A stretch of 64,000 bases of DNA from positions 3,658,001 to 3,722,000 of the forward strand of contig NZ_CP116009.1 in assembly GCF_027941915.1 (NCBI RefSeq), given 5' to 3'. Numbering within the stretch: position 1 is the stretch's first letter; every line of letters begins with the position of its first letter. Below are positions 8,989-17,318 of this stretch, in pieces. Made by a program: the position numbers and the translations under genes. A model generated the notes under the pieces. It was not told the DNA's origin. It ran no database searches and worked only from the letters and a program-made list of their open reading frames with translations. This DNA comes from Ramlibacter tataouinensis (GTDB lineage Bacteria > Pseudomonadota > Gammaproteobacteria > Burkholderiales > Burkholderiaceae_C).

Positions 8989-9351
8989 TCAGTCCAGCGT
9001 GAAGGCCTGGCGAAACACCTCGCAGAAGTCGCGCGAACCGCCGACCGTGAGCGCCAGCGTGATGCCGCCGCCGCTACCGCTGGGGAGCAGGATCACGCGC
9101 CCGGAGGCCGCGTCATAGGTCACGCCGAGCGGATCATCCGTTTCGCTCGCCCCCTGCAGGTCGAAGTCCCACGAGCCGGCGTCTACCGCTGCGTCCGGGG
9201 GCCCGAACGCCTGGTGGCCCCAGCCCAGCACGGCCTCGATTTCGCCGAGCAAGGCGGGTACCCGCTCGGGCAGCACCCAGGCCATGGCGTCGAAGCTGCC
9301 GGAGCCGCTTTCCTCGTCGGTGAAGTCGAACAGCAGGTAATCGAGTTGCAT
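8989..9351 (-). CDS. Conserved hypothetical protein, about 120 aa
   Basis: An acidic cytoplasmic-type protein beginning MQLDYLLFDFTDEESGSGSF. It has a Gly/Ser-rich loop (LPSGSGGG) near the end and no membrane segment or signal peptide. An in-frame GTG at 9364-9366 would add five residues; ATG 9349-9351 is preferred for the conserved-looking start. It faces the reductase/patatin pair on the same strand across a 145-base gap. No function can be assigned. Confidence 0.6.
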   Translation of the reverse strand: MQLDYLLFDFTDEESGSGSFDAMAWVLPERVPALLGEIEAVLGWGHQAFGPPDAAVDAGSWDFDLQGASETDDPLGVTYDAASGRVILLPSGSGGGITLALTVGGSRDFCEVFRQAFTLD

Positions 9352-9445
9352 GGGCGGAGCATGCACCCTGGCGGCGGCGCCGGCGATGCCGCCGGCGAGC
9401 CGCGGTGACCGGCTAGCATCCCAACCTCATGTATTGGGAGGGCGG

Positions 9446-10078
9446 ATGAACCGCATGGCCGTCATCGACTTCGAGACCACCGGCTTGTCGCCAGCCATGG
9501 GCGACCGGGCGACCGAAATCGCGATCGTGCTGCTGGAGGGAACGAAGGTCGTCGGACGGTTCCAGTCGCTGATGAACGCGGGGGTGCGGATCTCCCCCTT
9601 CATCGAGAACTACACAGGCATCAGCAACGAGATGATCCGGGCCGCACCGCCGGCCGCCGAAGTCATGGCGCAGGCGGCAAGTTTCGTGCAGGGTGCGCCG
9701 CTGGTGGCGCACAACGCGTCGTTCGACCAGCGCTTCTGGGCCGCGGAACTGGGCCGGCTGGGTGGGCAGGCGAGCACGGAGCCTTCATTCGCCTGCACCA
9801 TGCTGCTGTCGCGACGCCTCTATCCCCAGGCCGGCAGCTACCGGCTCGGTGCCCTGGCATCCTTCCACGCCCTCCCTTTCGCGGGGCGGGCCCACCGGGC
9901 GATGGCCGATGCCGAGGTCGCCGCGGCGCTGCTGTCCCGGATCCAGGGGGACATCCGGCGCGACTACGATGTCGAGGACGCCCCGCACGACCTGCTGGTG
10001 AAGCTGCAGCGAAGCCAGCGCAAGGCCGTGCCCGAGGCGATCCGGAGGTACTTCCAGGTGTCGAGGTCGCATGTCTGA
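9446..10078 (+). CDS. 3'-5' exonuclease, DnaQ/epsilon-like (DEDDh)
   Basis: A 210-residue exonuclease with all three motifs: ExoI VIDFETTGLSP (residues 5-15), ExoII VAHNASFDQRFW near residue 90, and ExoIII HRAMADAEVAAALL near residue 150, whose His-x4-Asp makes it the DEDDh type. It removes 3' nucleotides from DNA or RNA; the size fits a stand-alone domain. ATG 9446 follows GGGAGGG. Its stop overlaps the next gene's ATG by 8 bases, implying coupling. Confidence 0.9.
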   Translation: MNRMAVIDFETTGLSPAMGDRATEIAIVLLEGTKVVGRFQSLMNAGVRISPFIENYTGISNEMIRAAPPAAEVMAQAASFVQGAPLVAHNASFDQRFWAAELGRLGGQASTEPSFACTMLLSRRLYPQAGSYRLGALASFHALPFAGRAHRAMADAEVAAALLSRIQGDIRRDYDVEDAPHDLLVKLQRSQRKAVPEAIRRYFQVSRSHV

Positions 10079-10787
10079 GGAGCCGCAGCGTCTTTCCAAG
10101 GTGGTCGCGGCCCGGGTGCCCTGCTCGCGCCGCGAAGCCGAGCAGTACATCGCCGAAGGCTGGGTGCGGGTGGACGGCCAGCGGGTGGAAGAGCCTCAGT
10201 TCCGCGTCGCGGATGGGCAGCGCGTCGAAGTCGATCCGCAGGCCCGGCTGCAGCCTCCGGAGCCCGCGACCCTGCTGGTGCACAAGCCTGCGGGCATGGC
10301 GACCGAGCAGGCGAGGGCCTTGCTGGGCGCGCCCGCCCACTGGACCGGGGACTCGTCCGGCATCCGGCGGGTCAAGAGCCATGGGGTCGGGCTGGTGGCC
10401 CTGCTGGCGCTGCCGCCGCAGGCCAGCGGGCTGTCGGTCTTCAGCCAGGACGGGCGCATCGTGCGCAAGCTGCAGGAGGAGGCCGGCCTCATCGAGCAGG
10501 AGCTGGTGGCCGAAGTGGCCGGCACCCTGGCACCCGGCGGCCTGGAGCGGCTGTGCCGCGGCCTGGTGCGGGACGGCCAGCCGTTGCCGCCAGCCAGCGT
10601 GAGCTGGCAGAGCGAGACGCGCCTGCGCTTTGCCGTCAAGGGCATCGCCCCGCAATGGGTGCCCTGGATGTGCGAGCAGGTGGGCCTGAAGCTCACTTCG
10701 CTCAAGCGCATCCGCATCGGCCGCGTGCCCATGGCCGGCCTGCCGCCGGGCCAGTGGCGCTACCTACCGCGGGGCGACCGGTTCTGA
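10071..10787 (+). CDS. Degenerate RsuA/RluF-type pseudouridine synthase with S4 RNA-binding domain
   Basis: 238 residues. An S4 domain (about 5-55, SRREAEQYIAEGWVRVDGQ) is followed by an RluF-like body starting LLVHKPAG. The family's catalytic loop GRLDxxTxGL is replaced by ALPPQASGL, so the essential Asp is missing. The family NRQIRRMC segment reads APQWVPWMC, while the surrounding MCEQVGL and IRIGRVPMAGLPPGQWR match the family well. The frame is intact, so this looks like a non-catalytic RNA-binding relative rather than decay. It overlaps the exonuclease gene upstream by 8 bases and the convergent monooxygenase by 24. Confidence 0.82.
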   Translation: MSEEPQRLSKVVAARVPCSRREAEQYIAEGWVRVDGQRVEEPQFRVADGQRVEVDPQARLQPPEPATLLVHKPAGMATEQARALLGAPAHWTGDSSGIRRVKSHGVGLVALLALPPQASGLSVFSQDGRIVRKLQEEAGLIEQELVAEVAGTLAPGGLERLCRGLVRDGQPLPPASVSWQSETRLRFAVKGIAPQWVPWMCEQVGLKLTSLKRIRIGRVPMAGLPPGQWRYLPRGDRF

Positions 10788-12443
10788 CCCGCTGACACGG
10801 GCGAGCACGGCGTCGGCGGCCGCGCCGTCGTGCCCGCGCCAGGCCACGATCTGGTCGGGCCGGATCAGCGCCAGCGGAGCCTGGTACAGCTCCCGCAATT
10901 GCGGCTGCGCGTGGCGCACCACCCGCAGGTCCATCCCGCGCGCGGCCGCCGCCCGTTCGAACGCGCGGGTGTCCGGCGCATCGGTGCCGAGCGCCAGCAG
11001 CGTCCATTCGAAGTTGAACGTGTCGTACAGCGAGCGGCCGTCGTCAAGCCACGCGTGCGGCGCCCGCCCGCCCGGGCAGGCGCTGGGCGTGTAGGCATTG
11101 GGCTCGTCCGGCGGCGGCGTGCTGCCGTCGGGCACGATGGCCGGCGAGCCGTCGTAGCGGGTGCCGAAGGTCACGCCGGGGATGTTGAACTCCAGCCGGG
11201 CGTGCGCGTTCAGGTGCTCCGCAGCTGCGGCGCGGGCAGCGTCGCCGCGCGGGCCTTCGGCTTCCAGCTCGGGCGAGGCGGCGAACAGTCCCACCGAATC
11301 GGCGAAGCGACGGGCATAGCCGGTGTTGCGCTGCGCCGCCGGCTGGCGCTCGGGCCCGTAGCTGTCCAGCAGGGCTTCGCCGGCCTGGCCGCGCAGCACA
11401 TGGGCCAGCTTCCAGCCCAGGTTCACCGCGTCCTCGACCGCGGTGTTGTAGCCCAGGCCACCGGTGGGCGTGAACAGGTGGGCCGCATCGCCGCCGATGA
11501 ACACGCGGCCCTGGCGGAACCGGTCGGCCACCAGCGAATGCCCGGCCACCCAGGTGCCGACCGACAGCACCTCGATGGCGATGTCCCTGCCGAACGCCTG
11601 CGCGAAGACGCGGCGCGCATCGGCCTCGGTCCAGTCGTCGGCGTTCTCGTGCGGGTGCACCGCGGCGTGGAAGGCGTACTCGGCCACGCCGTCGACGGCG
11701 GCCATGAAGGCGCGCCGCTCGTGGTTGACGGTCACGTGCATCCAGGCCGGGGGGTGCGGCATCTGCCGTTGCAGCTCGGGCGCGCGCAGGTACACGGCGA
11801 ACATCTTGCCGCCCATGAAGTCGCGCTGCACGCCGGTCATGCCGGTCCATTCGATGCCGAGCCGGCGGCGGATGCTGCTGCGCGCGCCGTCGGCGCCCAC
11901 CAGGTAGCGGGCACTCACCGTGACGCCCGCCCCGTCGCCGCCGGCCACCGGCCGGATCGTGGCCCGCACGCCCTCGCCGGTGTCCTCGAAGTCTTCCAGC
12001 CGCCACTGGTAGCGGATGTCGCACGACGGCCACTCCTTCGCGTGGCGCAGCAGCACGGCCTCGACGTACTTCTGCGAGATGCGGTGCGGCAGCTCGGCCG
12101 CGCTCCAGGAGCCGGCCATCGACCGGATCCGGCTCACGGCTTCGCGCGCGGTGGGCAGCGCCAGGCGCGCCAGCTCGTGGCCGGCGTAGCGGGTGAAGTA
12201 GGCGATGTCGGTCGGGTGGTCGGCCGGCAGGCCGAGGAAGCGGATCTCCTGCGCGAAGCCCAGCCGCCGGAAGTGCTCCATGGTCCGCGCCTGGGTCGCA
12301 TTGGCCTGCGGGTTGAAGGCGGTGCCGGGCTTGGGGTCCACCAGCAGGCAGCGCACGCCGCGCCGCCCCAGCTCGTTGGCCAGCATCAGGCCGCAAGGGC
12401 CGCCGCCGGCGACCAGGACATCGGTGGTGAATTCGTGCTGCAT
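10764..12443 (-). CDS. FAD-dependent aromatic monooxygenase (PheA/TfdB/MhpA type)
   Basis: A 559-residue flavoprotein hydroxylase. The dinucleotide fold VLVAGGGPCGLMLANELGRR is at the N-terminus, YLVGADGARSSIRRRLG supplies the DG motif near residue 190, and GDAAHLFTPTGGLGYNTA is the GD motif near residue 320. The C-terminal thioredoxin-like tail is present, as in phenol/resorcinol hydroxylases. It diverges from a hydroxyquinol-type dioxygenase/maleylacetate reductase pair, so it probably hydroxylates a phenol (for example resorcinol) to hydroxyquinol. The start is ATG 12441-12443, just before the FAD motif. Confidence 0.88.
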   Translation of the reverse strand: MQHEFTTDVLVAGGGPCGLMLANELGRRGVRCLLVDPKPGTAFNPQANATQARTMEHFRRLGFAQEIRFLGLPADHPTDIAYFTRYAGHELARLALPTAREAVSRIRSMAGSWSAAELPHRISQKYVEAVLLRHAKEWPSCDIRYQWRLEDFEDTGEGVRATIRPVAGGDGAGVTVSARYLVGADGARSSIRRRLGIEWTGMTGVQRDFMGGKMFAVYLRAPELQRQMPHPPAWMHVTVNHERRAFMAAVDGVAEYAFHAAVHPHENADDWTEADARRVFAQAFGRDIAIEVLSVGTWVAGHSLVADRFRQGRVFIGGDAAHLFTPTGGLGYNTAVEDAVNLGWKLAHVLRGQAGEALLDSYGPERQPAAQRNTGYARRFADSVGLFAASPELEAEGPRGDAARAAAAEHLNAHARLEFNIPGVTFGTRYDGSPAIVPDGSTPPPDEPNAYTPSACPGGRAPHAWLDDGRSLYDTFNFEWTLLALGTDAPDTRAFERAAAARGMDLRVVRHAQPQLRELYQAPLALIRPDQIVAWRGHDGAAADAVLARVSGSEPVAPR

Positions 12444-12472
12444 GCGTCGGGCCAGGGATAGACTGATCGATC

Positions 12473-12510
12473 CGTCATCCCGCGAAGCGGAGATCCAGCG
12501 CAACGCGCGA
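12473..12510. repeat. Dispersed intergenic repeat, copy 1
   Basis: CGTCATCCCGCGAAGCGGAG followed by ATCCAGCGCAACGCG. It matches the copies at 41416, 45938 and (inverted) 46016. It has a small internal dyad around GCGAAGC and lies in the divergent promoter region of the hydroxyquinol genes. Confidence 0.6.
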
Positions 12511-12552
12511 GTGCGAAGGGGCCGGCCCGGCCCAGTTTATCTGCCCAGCTCC

Positions 12553-13425
12553 ATGCGAAACATCGACGAGAACACCATCACGCCCGCCGTCCTCGCCGCG
12601 ATGGCCGATTGCCCCAGCCCGCGCCTGAAGGCCATCATGGATTCGCTGGTGCGGCACCTGCACGACTTCGCGCGCGAGACCCAGCTGACCGAACAGGAGT
12701 GGGAGGCCGGCATCCGCTTCCTGACCCAGGCCGGCCACATCACCGACGACCGGCGCCAGGAGTTCATCCTGCTGTCCGACGTGCTCGGGCTGTCCACGCT
12801 GGTCACCGCGCAGAACAACGCCAAGCCCGCCGGTTGCACCGAGGCGACCGTGTTCGGCCCGTTCTTCGTCGAGGGGGCGCCGCGCATGGACAACGGCGCC
12901 GACATCGCCAACGGCGCGCAGGGCACGCCCTGCTACGTCAGCGGCCAGGTGCGCGGCATCGGCGGCGAGGCCGTCGCCGACGCGGTGATCGACGTCTGGC
13001 AATCCGACGAGCAGGGCTTCTACGACGTGCAGCAGCCCGACGCCGCCGGCGCGCACACGCATCGCGCCCGCGCGCAGCTGCGCAGCGACGCGCAGGGCCG
13101 GTTCCACTTCCGCTCCATCCTCGCCCACTGCTACCCGATCCCGCACGACGGGCCGGTGGGCCGGATGCTGCAGGCACTGGGCCGCCATCCGTGGCGGCCG
13201 GCGCACCTGCACTTCATGATCGCGGCGCCCGGCTACGAGCGGCTGATCACCCACGTGTTCCGCGACGGCGATGCCTACCTCGATTCCGATGCGGTGTTCG
13301 GCGTGCGCCAGAGCCTGGTGGCCGACTGGCAGCGGCACGAAGCGGATGCGCAGCACCCGCACGAGGGCGGCTACTACACGCTGGCCTACGACTTCGTGCT
13401 CAACCCCGCCGGCGGGGCCGCGTGA
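12553..13425 (+). CDS. Intradiol ring-cleavage dioxygenase, hydroxyquinol 1,2-dioxygenase type
   Basis: A 290-residue non-heme Fe(III) dioxygenase. The N-terminal helical dimer domain covers about residues 20-100 (ITPAVLAAMADCPSPRLKAI). The catalytic domain supplies the expected Tyr, Tyr, His, His ligands in QGFYDVQQPD, AHCYPIPHDGPVG and WRPAHLHFMI. Hydroxyquinol enzymes share this size and the GPFFVEGAP motif. The product, maleylacetate, is the substrate of the next gene, whose ATG overlaps this stop (TGATG). ATG 12553 gives the normal N-terminus. Confidence 0.9.
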   Translation: MRNIDENTITPAVLAAMADCPSPRLKAIMDSLVRHLHDFARETQLTEQEWEAGIRFLTQAGHITDDRRQEFILLSDVLGLSTLVTAQNNAKPAGCTEATVFGPFFVEGAPRMDNGADIANGAQGTPCYVSGQVRGIGGEAVADAVIDVWQSDEQGFYDVQQPDAAGAHTHRARAQLRSDAQGRFHFRSILAHCYPIPHDGPVGRMLQALGRHPWRPAHLHFMIAAPGYERLITHVFRDGDAYLDSDAVFGVRQSLVADWQRHEADAQHPHEGGYYTLAYDFVLNPAGGAA

Positions 13426-14507
13426 TGCGGAGCGAGCGCGACTTCACCTGGGAGGGGCGGCCGGGCCGCGTCGTCTTCGGCGCCGGCAGCCTGCAGCACC
13501 TGGAGCGCGAGGTGCAGGCGCTGGGCGCCAGCCGCGCGCTGGTGCTGTGCGGGCCGCAGCAGCGCGCCACGGCCGAGGCCCTGGCGGCCCGCCTCGGGCC
13601 GCGGGCGGCAGGGGTGTTCGATGGCGCGGCCATGCACGTGCCGATCGAAGTTGCGCGCCAGGCCCGCGCGCTGGCCCGGCAGGCCGGCGCCGATCTTGCC
13701 ATCGCCGTCGGCGGCGGCTCCACGATCGGGCTGGCCAAGGCCATCGCGCTGGCGTCGGGGCTGCCCATCCTGGCCATCCCGACCACCTACGCCGGCAGCG
13801 AGATGACGCCGATCCACGGCATCACCGAGGGCGGGTTGAAGAAGACCGGCCGCGATGCACGCGTGCTGCCGCGCTGCGTGATCTACGACCCCGACCTGCT
13901 CGCCAGCCTGCCGGCGGCGCTGGCCGTCACCAGCGGCTTCAACGCGATCGCGCACGCGGCCGAGGGGCTGTATGCGGCCGACGGCAATCCGGTCATGGAC
14001 CTGATGGCGCAGGAGGGCATCCGCGCCACGGCGGCCGCGCTGCCGTTGCTGGCGAACGGCACCGACGACGAGCGCCGCCCGGCCCGCGCCGACGCCCTGT
14101 ACGGCGCCTGGCTGTGCGGCACGGTGCTCGGCTCGGTGGTCATGGGCCTGCACCACAAGCTGTGCCATACCCTGGGCGGCAGCTTCGACCTGCCGCACGC
14201 CGAGACCCACACCGTGATGCTGCCGCACACGCTGGCCTACAACGCCTCGCACGCGCCGCAGGCCCTGGCGCGCATCGCCGGCGCGCTGGGCGCCCCCGGC
14301 AACGCGCCCGAGGCGATCTTCCGGCTGCAGCAGGCCACCGGCGCGCCGACCTCCCTGCGCGAGCTCGGCATGCCGGAAAGCGGCCTCGACCGCGTGGCGG
14401 AGCTGGCGGTGCAGACGCCGTATCCCAATCCGCGTCCGCTGGAGCGCGGCGCCTTGCGGGCGCTGCTGCAACGCGCGTACGACGGGGCGGGGCCGCAGGC
14501 CCGATGA
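13425..14507 (+). CDS. Maleylacetate reductase (iron-containing alcohol dehydrogenase family)
   Basis: A 360-residue NAD(P)H-dependent reductase of maleylacetate to 3-oxoadipate. It has VVFGAGSL at the N-terminus, the nucleotide-binding AVGGGSTIGLAKAIAL near residue 90, PTTYAGSEMTPIHGITEGG, and the metal-region HHKLCHTLGGSFDLPHAETH near residue 240. It overlaps the dioxygenase upstream (TGATG) and the DUF1232 gene downstream (ATGA). With the dioxygenase it completes the lower hydroxyquinol pathway feeding the beta-ketoadipate route. Confidence 0.92.
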   Translation: MRSERDFTWEGRPGRVVFGAGSLQHLEREVQALGASRALVLCGPQQRATAEALAARLGPRAAGVFDGAAMHVPIEVARQARALARQAGADLAIAVGGGSTIGLAKAIALASGLPILAIPTTYAGSEMTPIHGITEGGLKKTGRDARVLPRCVIYDPDLLASLPAALAVTSGFNAIAHAAEGLYAADGNPVMDLMAQEGIRATAAALPLLANGTDDERRPARADALYGAWLCGTVLGSVVMGLHHKLCHTLGGSFDLPHAETHTVMLPHTLAYNASHAPQALARIAGALGAPGNAPEAIFRLQQATGAPTSLRELGMPESGLDRVAELAVQTPYPNPRPLERGALRALLQRAYDGAGPQAR

Positions 14508-14911
14508 CGCCCAGCCTGCCCGGCCGCCTGCGCGCATGGGCCCGCGGCATCAAGCGCGATGCCGTGGCGCTCTGGTTCGCCTCGCGGCATCCGCGCACGC
14601 CGCTGGCCGCCAAGGCCCTGTGCGTGTTCGTGGTGGCCTACGCCCTCAGCCCGATCGACCTGGTGCCCGACTTCATCCCGGTGCTGGGCTACGTCGACGA
14701 CGTCCTGCTGCTGCCGGCGCTGATGTGGGTTGCCCTGCGCCTGATCCCCGCCGACGTGATGCAGGAATGCCGGACGCGAAGCGACGAGTGGCTGCACGAG
14801 CGCGGGGCCCGGCCGCGCAGCGTCCTCGGTGCGGCCCTGGTCGTCGCCATCTGGGCAGCGGTGGGCTGGGCCGGTTGGCTGTGGTGGTCGGGCCGCCCCG
14901 GCGGCGGCTGA
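14504..14911 (+). CDS. YkvA/DUF1232 family membrane protein
   Basis: 135 residues with the DUF1232 core YALSPIDLVPDFIPVLGYVD near residue 50, which forms a hydrophobic hairpin with the flanking KALCVFVVAYALS and LLLPALMWVALRLIP. A further C-terminal membrane segment (LGAALVVAIWAAVGWAGWL) follows. The function of the family is not established. The ATG overlaps the stop of the maleylacetate reductase gene; this is probably just translational coupling. Confidence 0.8.
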   Translation: MTPSLPGRLRAWARGIKRDAVALWFASRHPRTPLAAKALCVFVVAYALSPIDLVPDFIPVLGYVDDVLLLPALMWVALRLIPADVMQECRTRSDEWLHERGARPRSVLGAALVVAIWAAVGWAGWLWWSGRPGGG

Positions 14912-15061
14912 AGGTGCGCCCCAGGAAGCAGGCCCGCAAGCGCCCCATCCATGCTCCTACAGCCGGTGCCGGCGGTCTCGCACCGCCGGCCGCAACCGCA
15001 TCCGATGCCGGCACTGCCCGGCCTGCCTAAGGTGGTGGCATCGAGTGAATGGAGTACTTCG

Positions 15062-15241
15062 ATGCCCGACGACGCCGATGCCCCCTGCGCGAACGAGTTG
15101 CTGGTGAGCCTCGAGGACGAATGGGAGCGGCGCAACTGGATGCGCTGGCTCGGCTGCAGCGAACAGGAACTGCAGCACGCGGTCGAATCGATCGGCCCCG
15201 ATGCCGACAACGTCCGGCGCTTCCTGCGGCAGGCGCGTTGA
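15062..15241 (+). CDS. DUF3606-type small protein
   Basis: A 59-residue cytoplasmic protein with the DUF3606 pattern: ERRNWMRWLGCSEQELQHAV, then an IGPDADNVRRFL tail. The start ATG 15062 has GGAG about 10 bases upstream. An in-frame upstream ATG at 14951 would add a Pro-rich, non-conserved extension and is not preferred. DUF3606 proteins are common near stress genes, as here beside Hsp20; the role is unknown. Confidence 0.7.
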   Translation: MPDDADAPCANELLVSLEDEWERRNWMRWLGCSEQELQHAVESIGPDADNVRRFLRQAR

Positions 15242-15325
15242 AACCGCCGCCGCGCCGGCGCGCGCATGGATGACGGCATCGGCCGGCCATCCGTGCATGG
15301 CAGCAGCGGGCGCGGCGGCGGCGGC

Positions 15326-15727
15326 TCAGCCCGCGCGCACCTCGACGCGGCGGGGCTTTGCCTCTTCCGACTTCGGGATCGTCAGGCGCAGCACGCCGTC
15401 CTTGAGCTGGGCCTCGATGCGCGAGGCGTCCAGTTCCCGGCTCAAGGTGAACTCGCGCCGGTACGCGGCCAGCCGCGCCTCGCCGTACACCATGTCGATC
15501 TCGGCCGGCGCCGGCACTTCGGCGGTGCCTTCGATCACCAGGCTGTCGCCGTCCACGCGCACCCCGAGCCGCTCGCGGCTGACGCCCGGCAGGTCGGCCA
15601 GCAGGGTGATCCCTGCGTCGTCCTCGAACACGTCCACGGGCGGCACGGCGTACGACTGCCTGTTGCTCTCCGGCGTGGCGGAAGCGCCGACCTCGCGGCG
15701 CGGGGTGGTTTGCATGTCGTTGCTCAT
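15326..15727 (-). CDS. Hsp20/alpha-crystallin family small heat shock protein (second of pair)
   Basis: 133 residues. The alpha-crystallin domain spans about residues 30-125 and includes ADLPGVSRERLGVRVDGDSL and the C-terminal LKDGVLRLTIPK strand. The protein holds unfolding proteins as an ATP-independent chaperone. The start ATG 15725-15727 has a strong AGGAGG 7 bases upstream; a start five codons earlier would bury that site. It lies 11 bases after the first Hsp20 stop, forming a two-gene operon under the sigma-32-like promoter at 16244-16272. Confidence 0.92.
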   Translation of the reverse strand: MSNDMQTTPRREVGASATPESNRQSYAVPPVDVFEDDAGITLLADLPGVSRERLGVRVDGDSLVIEGTAEVPAPAEIDMVYGEARLAAYRREFTLSRELDASRIEAQLKDGVLRLTIPKSEEAKPRRVEVRAG

Positions 15728-15738
15728 CGCAGCCTCCT

Positions 15739-16185
15739 TCACTGAACTTCGATGCGGCGCGGCCGGGACGACTCGCGCTTGGCCACCGTGATGCGCAGGA
15801 TGCCGTCGCGGTAGCTGGCTTCGATCTTCGCGGGGTCGGCCTCCTGCGGCAGGTTGACCACGCGCCGGAACGGGCCGGTGAAGCGCTCGCGCGCATAGAC
15901 GCTCGAGCCCTCGTCGCGGGGTACCGCATCGGGACGCTCGCCGGCGATGACCAGCAGGCCGCGGTCGGCCGTGACCTGCAGCGTCGCCGGGTCCAGCCCG
16001 GGTGCGAGGGCCATGATCTCCACCGATTCGGGCGTGGTGCCCACGTTGATCACCGGGAAGGCCGCCCCGGCCAGCGATCGGATGCTGGTCCGGTCCATGG
16101 GACGGAAGACCTGGTCGAGGAGGCTCTGCAATCGGTTGAGCTCCCCGAAGACGTCCGCGGCAGGTCTGAATGATGCGTGCAACAT
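15739..16185 (-). CDS. Hsp20/alpha-crystallin family small heat shock protein (first of pair)
   Basis: 148 residues. The N-terminal arm FGELNRLQSLLDQVFRPMD is typical of class A bacterial sHSPs. The alpha-crystallin domain (about 45-145) has ALAPGLDPATLQVTADRGL and the closing YRDGILRITVAKRE. The start ATG 16183-16185 follows AAAGGAG. The pair of divergent sHSPs probably co-assemble, as IbpA/IbpB do, though these two differ clearly in the N-terminal arm. It is the promoter-proximal gene of the operon. Confidence 0.92.
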   Translation of the reverse strand: MLHASFRPAADVFGELNRLQSLLDQVFRPMDRTSIRSLAGAAFPVINVGTTPESVEIMALAPGLDPATLQVTADRGLLVIAGERPDAVPRDEGSSVYARERFTGPFRRVVNLPQEADPAKIEASYRDGILRITVAKRESSRPRRIEVQ

Positions 16186-16243
16186 CGCTGCGCTCCTTTG
16201 AAGTCTGTCAGGTGAACCGCGCGGCGGAGGCCGCGCAGCGCCG

Positions 16244-16272
16244 ACATAGCGGCGCGCGGGCGGTTTTTCAAG
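16244..16272 (-). promoter_or_regulatory. Sigma-32-like heat shock promoter for the Hsp20 pair
   Basis: On the minus strand CTTGAA (16267-16272) is separated by 15 bases from CGCTATGT (16244-16251). This agrees with the RpoH consensus CTTGAA-N13-15-CCCCATNT and lies 59 bases upstream of the first Hsp20 ATG. The match is seen; use by RpoH is inferred from the genes it precedes. Confidence 0.7.
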
Positions 16273-16423
16273 AACCCGCCAGGCAGGCCGCCGCAGCGGG
16301 GCCATGCGACGCGGCCGAGCCGGTTGTTCCTACGCCGGGCGGCGGTCCGGCCCGACCTGGAGCGGACCCCGATCGAGCGAGAGTAGCCCGCAGAGCCGGC
16401 CGCGCCGGCGCCGCGTGACTGCC

Positions 16424-16885
16424 ATGGCTTCTCCCGCTGTCCTCCTGCTGTCGATCGGCCTGCTGCTGGCGGGCGGTGCCGCCTCGGCCGGCGGCGCGGC
16501 CCGCGGCGACGGCGCGCGCGCGGCCCGCCTCGACCATTCCGGCCGCAAGCAGGTGGGCGAGGCTTCGTTCTATGCGCGCAAGTTCGCCGGCCGCCCGATG
16601 GCCGACGGCACGCCGATGGACCCGCACGGCGACAACGCGGCCAGCCGGACGCTGCCGCTGGGCACCACCGCCACGGTCACCAACCTGGACACGGGCCAGC
16701 GGGCGGTCGTCACCATCCAGGACCGGGGGCCGTTCGTCGAAGGCCGCATCGTCGACCTGTCGCCGGCCACCGCGCGGCGGATCGGGCTGGAGCCGGAGGA
16801 GGGCGTGACCACGGTGGAGGTCGCGCCGATCGCGGTGCCGCAACCCGACGGCAGCGTGCGGCTGGGCGCCGGCGCCAGCCGCTGA
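16424..16885 (+). CDS. RlpA-like double-psi beta-barrel protein
   Basis: 153 residues with a signal peptide (VLLLSIGLLLAGGAASAGG) and one RlpA/double-psi beta-barrel domain: GEASFYARKFAGRPMADGTP, ASRTLPLGTTATVTNLDTG and IQDRGPFVEGRIVDLSPATA. In RlpA this domain cleaves glycan strands lacking stem peptides; the acidic residues around DRGPF are present. No lipobox Cys and no SPOR domain are present, so it is a free periplasmic version rather than the septal lipoprotein. ATG 16424 is chosen because the signal peptide starts there. Confidence 0.82.
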   Translation: MASPAVLLLSIGLLLAGGAASAGGAARGDGARAARLDHSGRKQVGEASFYARKFAGRPMADGTPMDPHGDNAASRTLPLGTTATVTNLDTGQRAVVTIQDRGPFVEGRIVDLSPATARRIGLEPEEGVTTVEVAPIAVPQPDGSVRLGAGASR

Positions 16886-16972
16886 GCCGCAGCGGCGAAC
16901 CCAGCAAGGGACTGCGCCCGCAAGCAGCTTTGTCCTACAGGGCCGGCGCTCGTCCGTGCCTAGCATGGGGCC

Positions 16973-17266
16973 ATGCGATACAGCCGTGCCGAATACGCCA
17001 AGATGCTGGCGGCCCAGCATGAGGTCGCGCGCGCCGAGGAAGACTACAACCGGCTGCGCGCCGCCTACCTGGAGATCGCCCGCAACGAGCCTGGGCACGA
17101 GGTCGCGCTGGCCATGATCGGCGCCGACATGGACCGCGCCCATGCCCATCTGCAGGTGCTGGTCGGCCTGCCGCAGCTGCCGTTCACGCACGACCCCAGC
17201 CGCACGCTGGCCGCCGAGGCCACGCGCGAGCCCGGCGAGCACGAAAAGGAAAAGGAGAGCGCCTGA
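16973..17266 (+). CDS. Hypothetical protein, 97 aa, helical
   Basis: The first 70 residues are heptad-like and charged (EYAKMLAAQHEVARAEEDYN and similar), suggesting a helical hairpin. The C-terminus is acidic and disordered (EPGEHEKEKES). There is no signal peptide or known domain. It heads a run of five small same-strand genes ending at 18100. No function is recognised. Confidence 0.55.
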   Translation: MRYSRAEYAKMLAAQHEVARAEEDYNRLRAAYLEIARNEPGHEVALAMIGADMDRAHAHLQVLVGLPQLPFTHDPSRTLAAEATREPGEHEKEKESA

Positions 17267-17318
17267 CGGTCGGCGCATGCCGACGGCGTTGGGCCATCGC
17301 CCGGGCGGGCCTGCAAGC

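Noticed and set aside
10830-12461. Long open frame (543 codons) on the plus strand opposite the FAD monooxygenase
   Set aside because: Composition is His/Arg/Ala/Gly-rich without domains; the opposite strand carries a complete, motif-rich monooxygenase. High GC creates such shadow frames.
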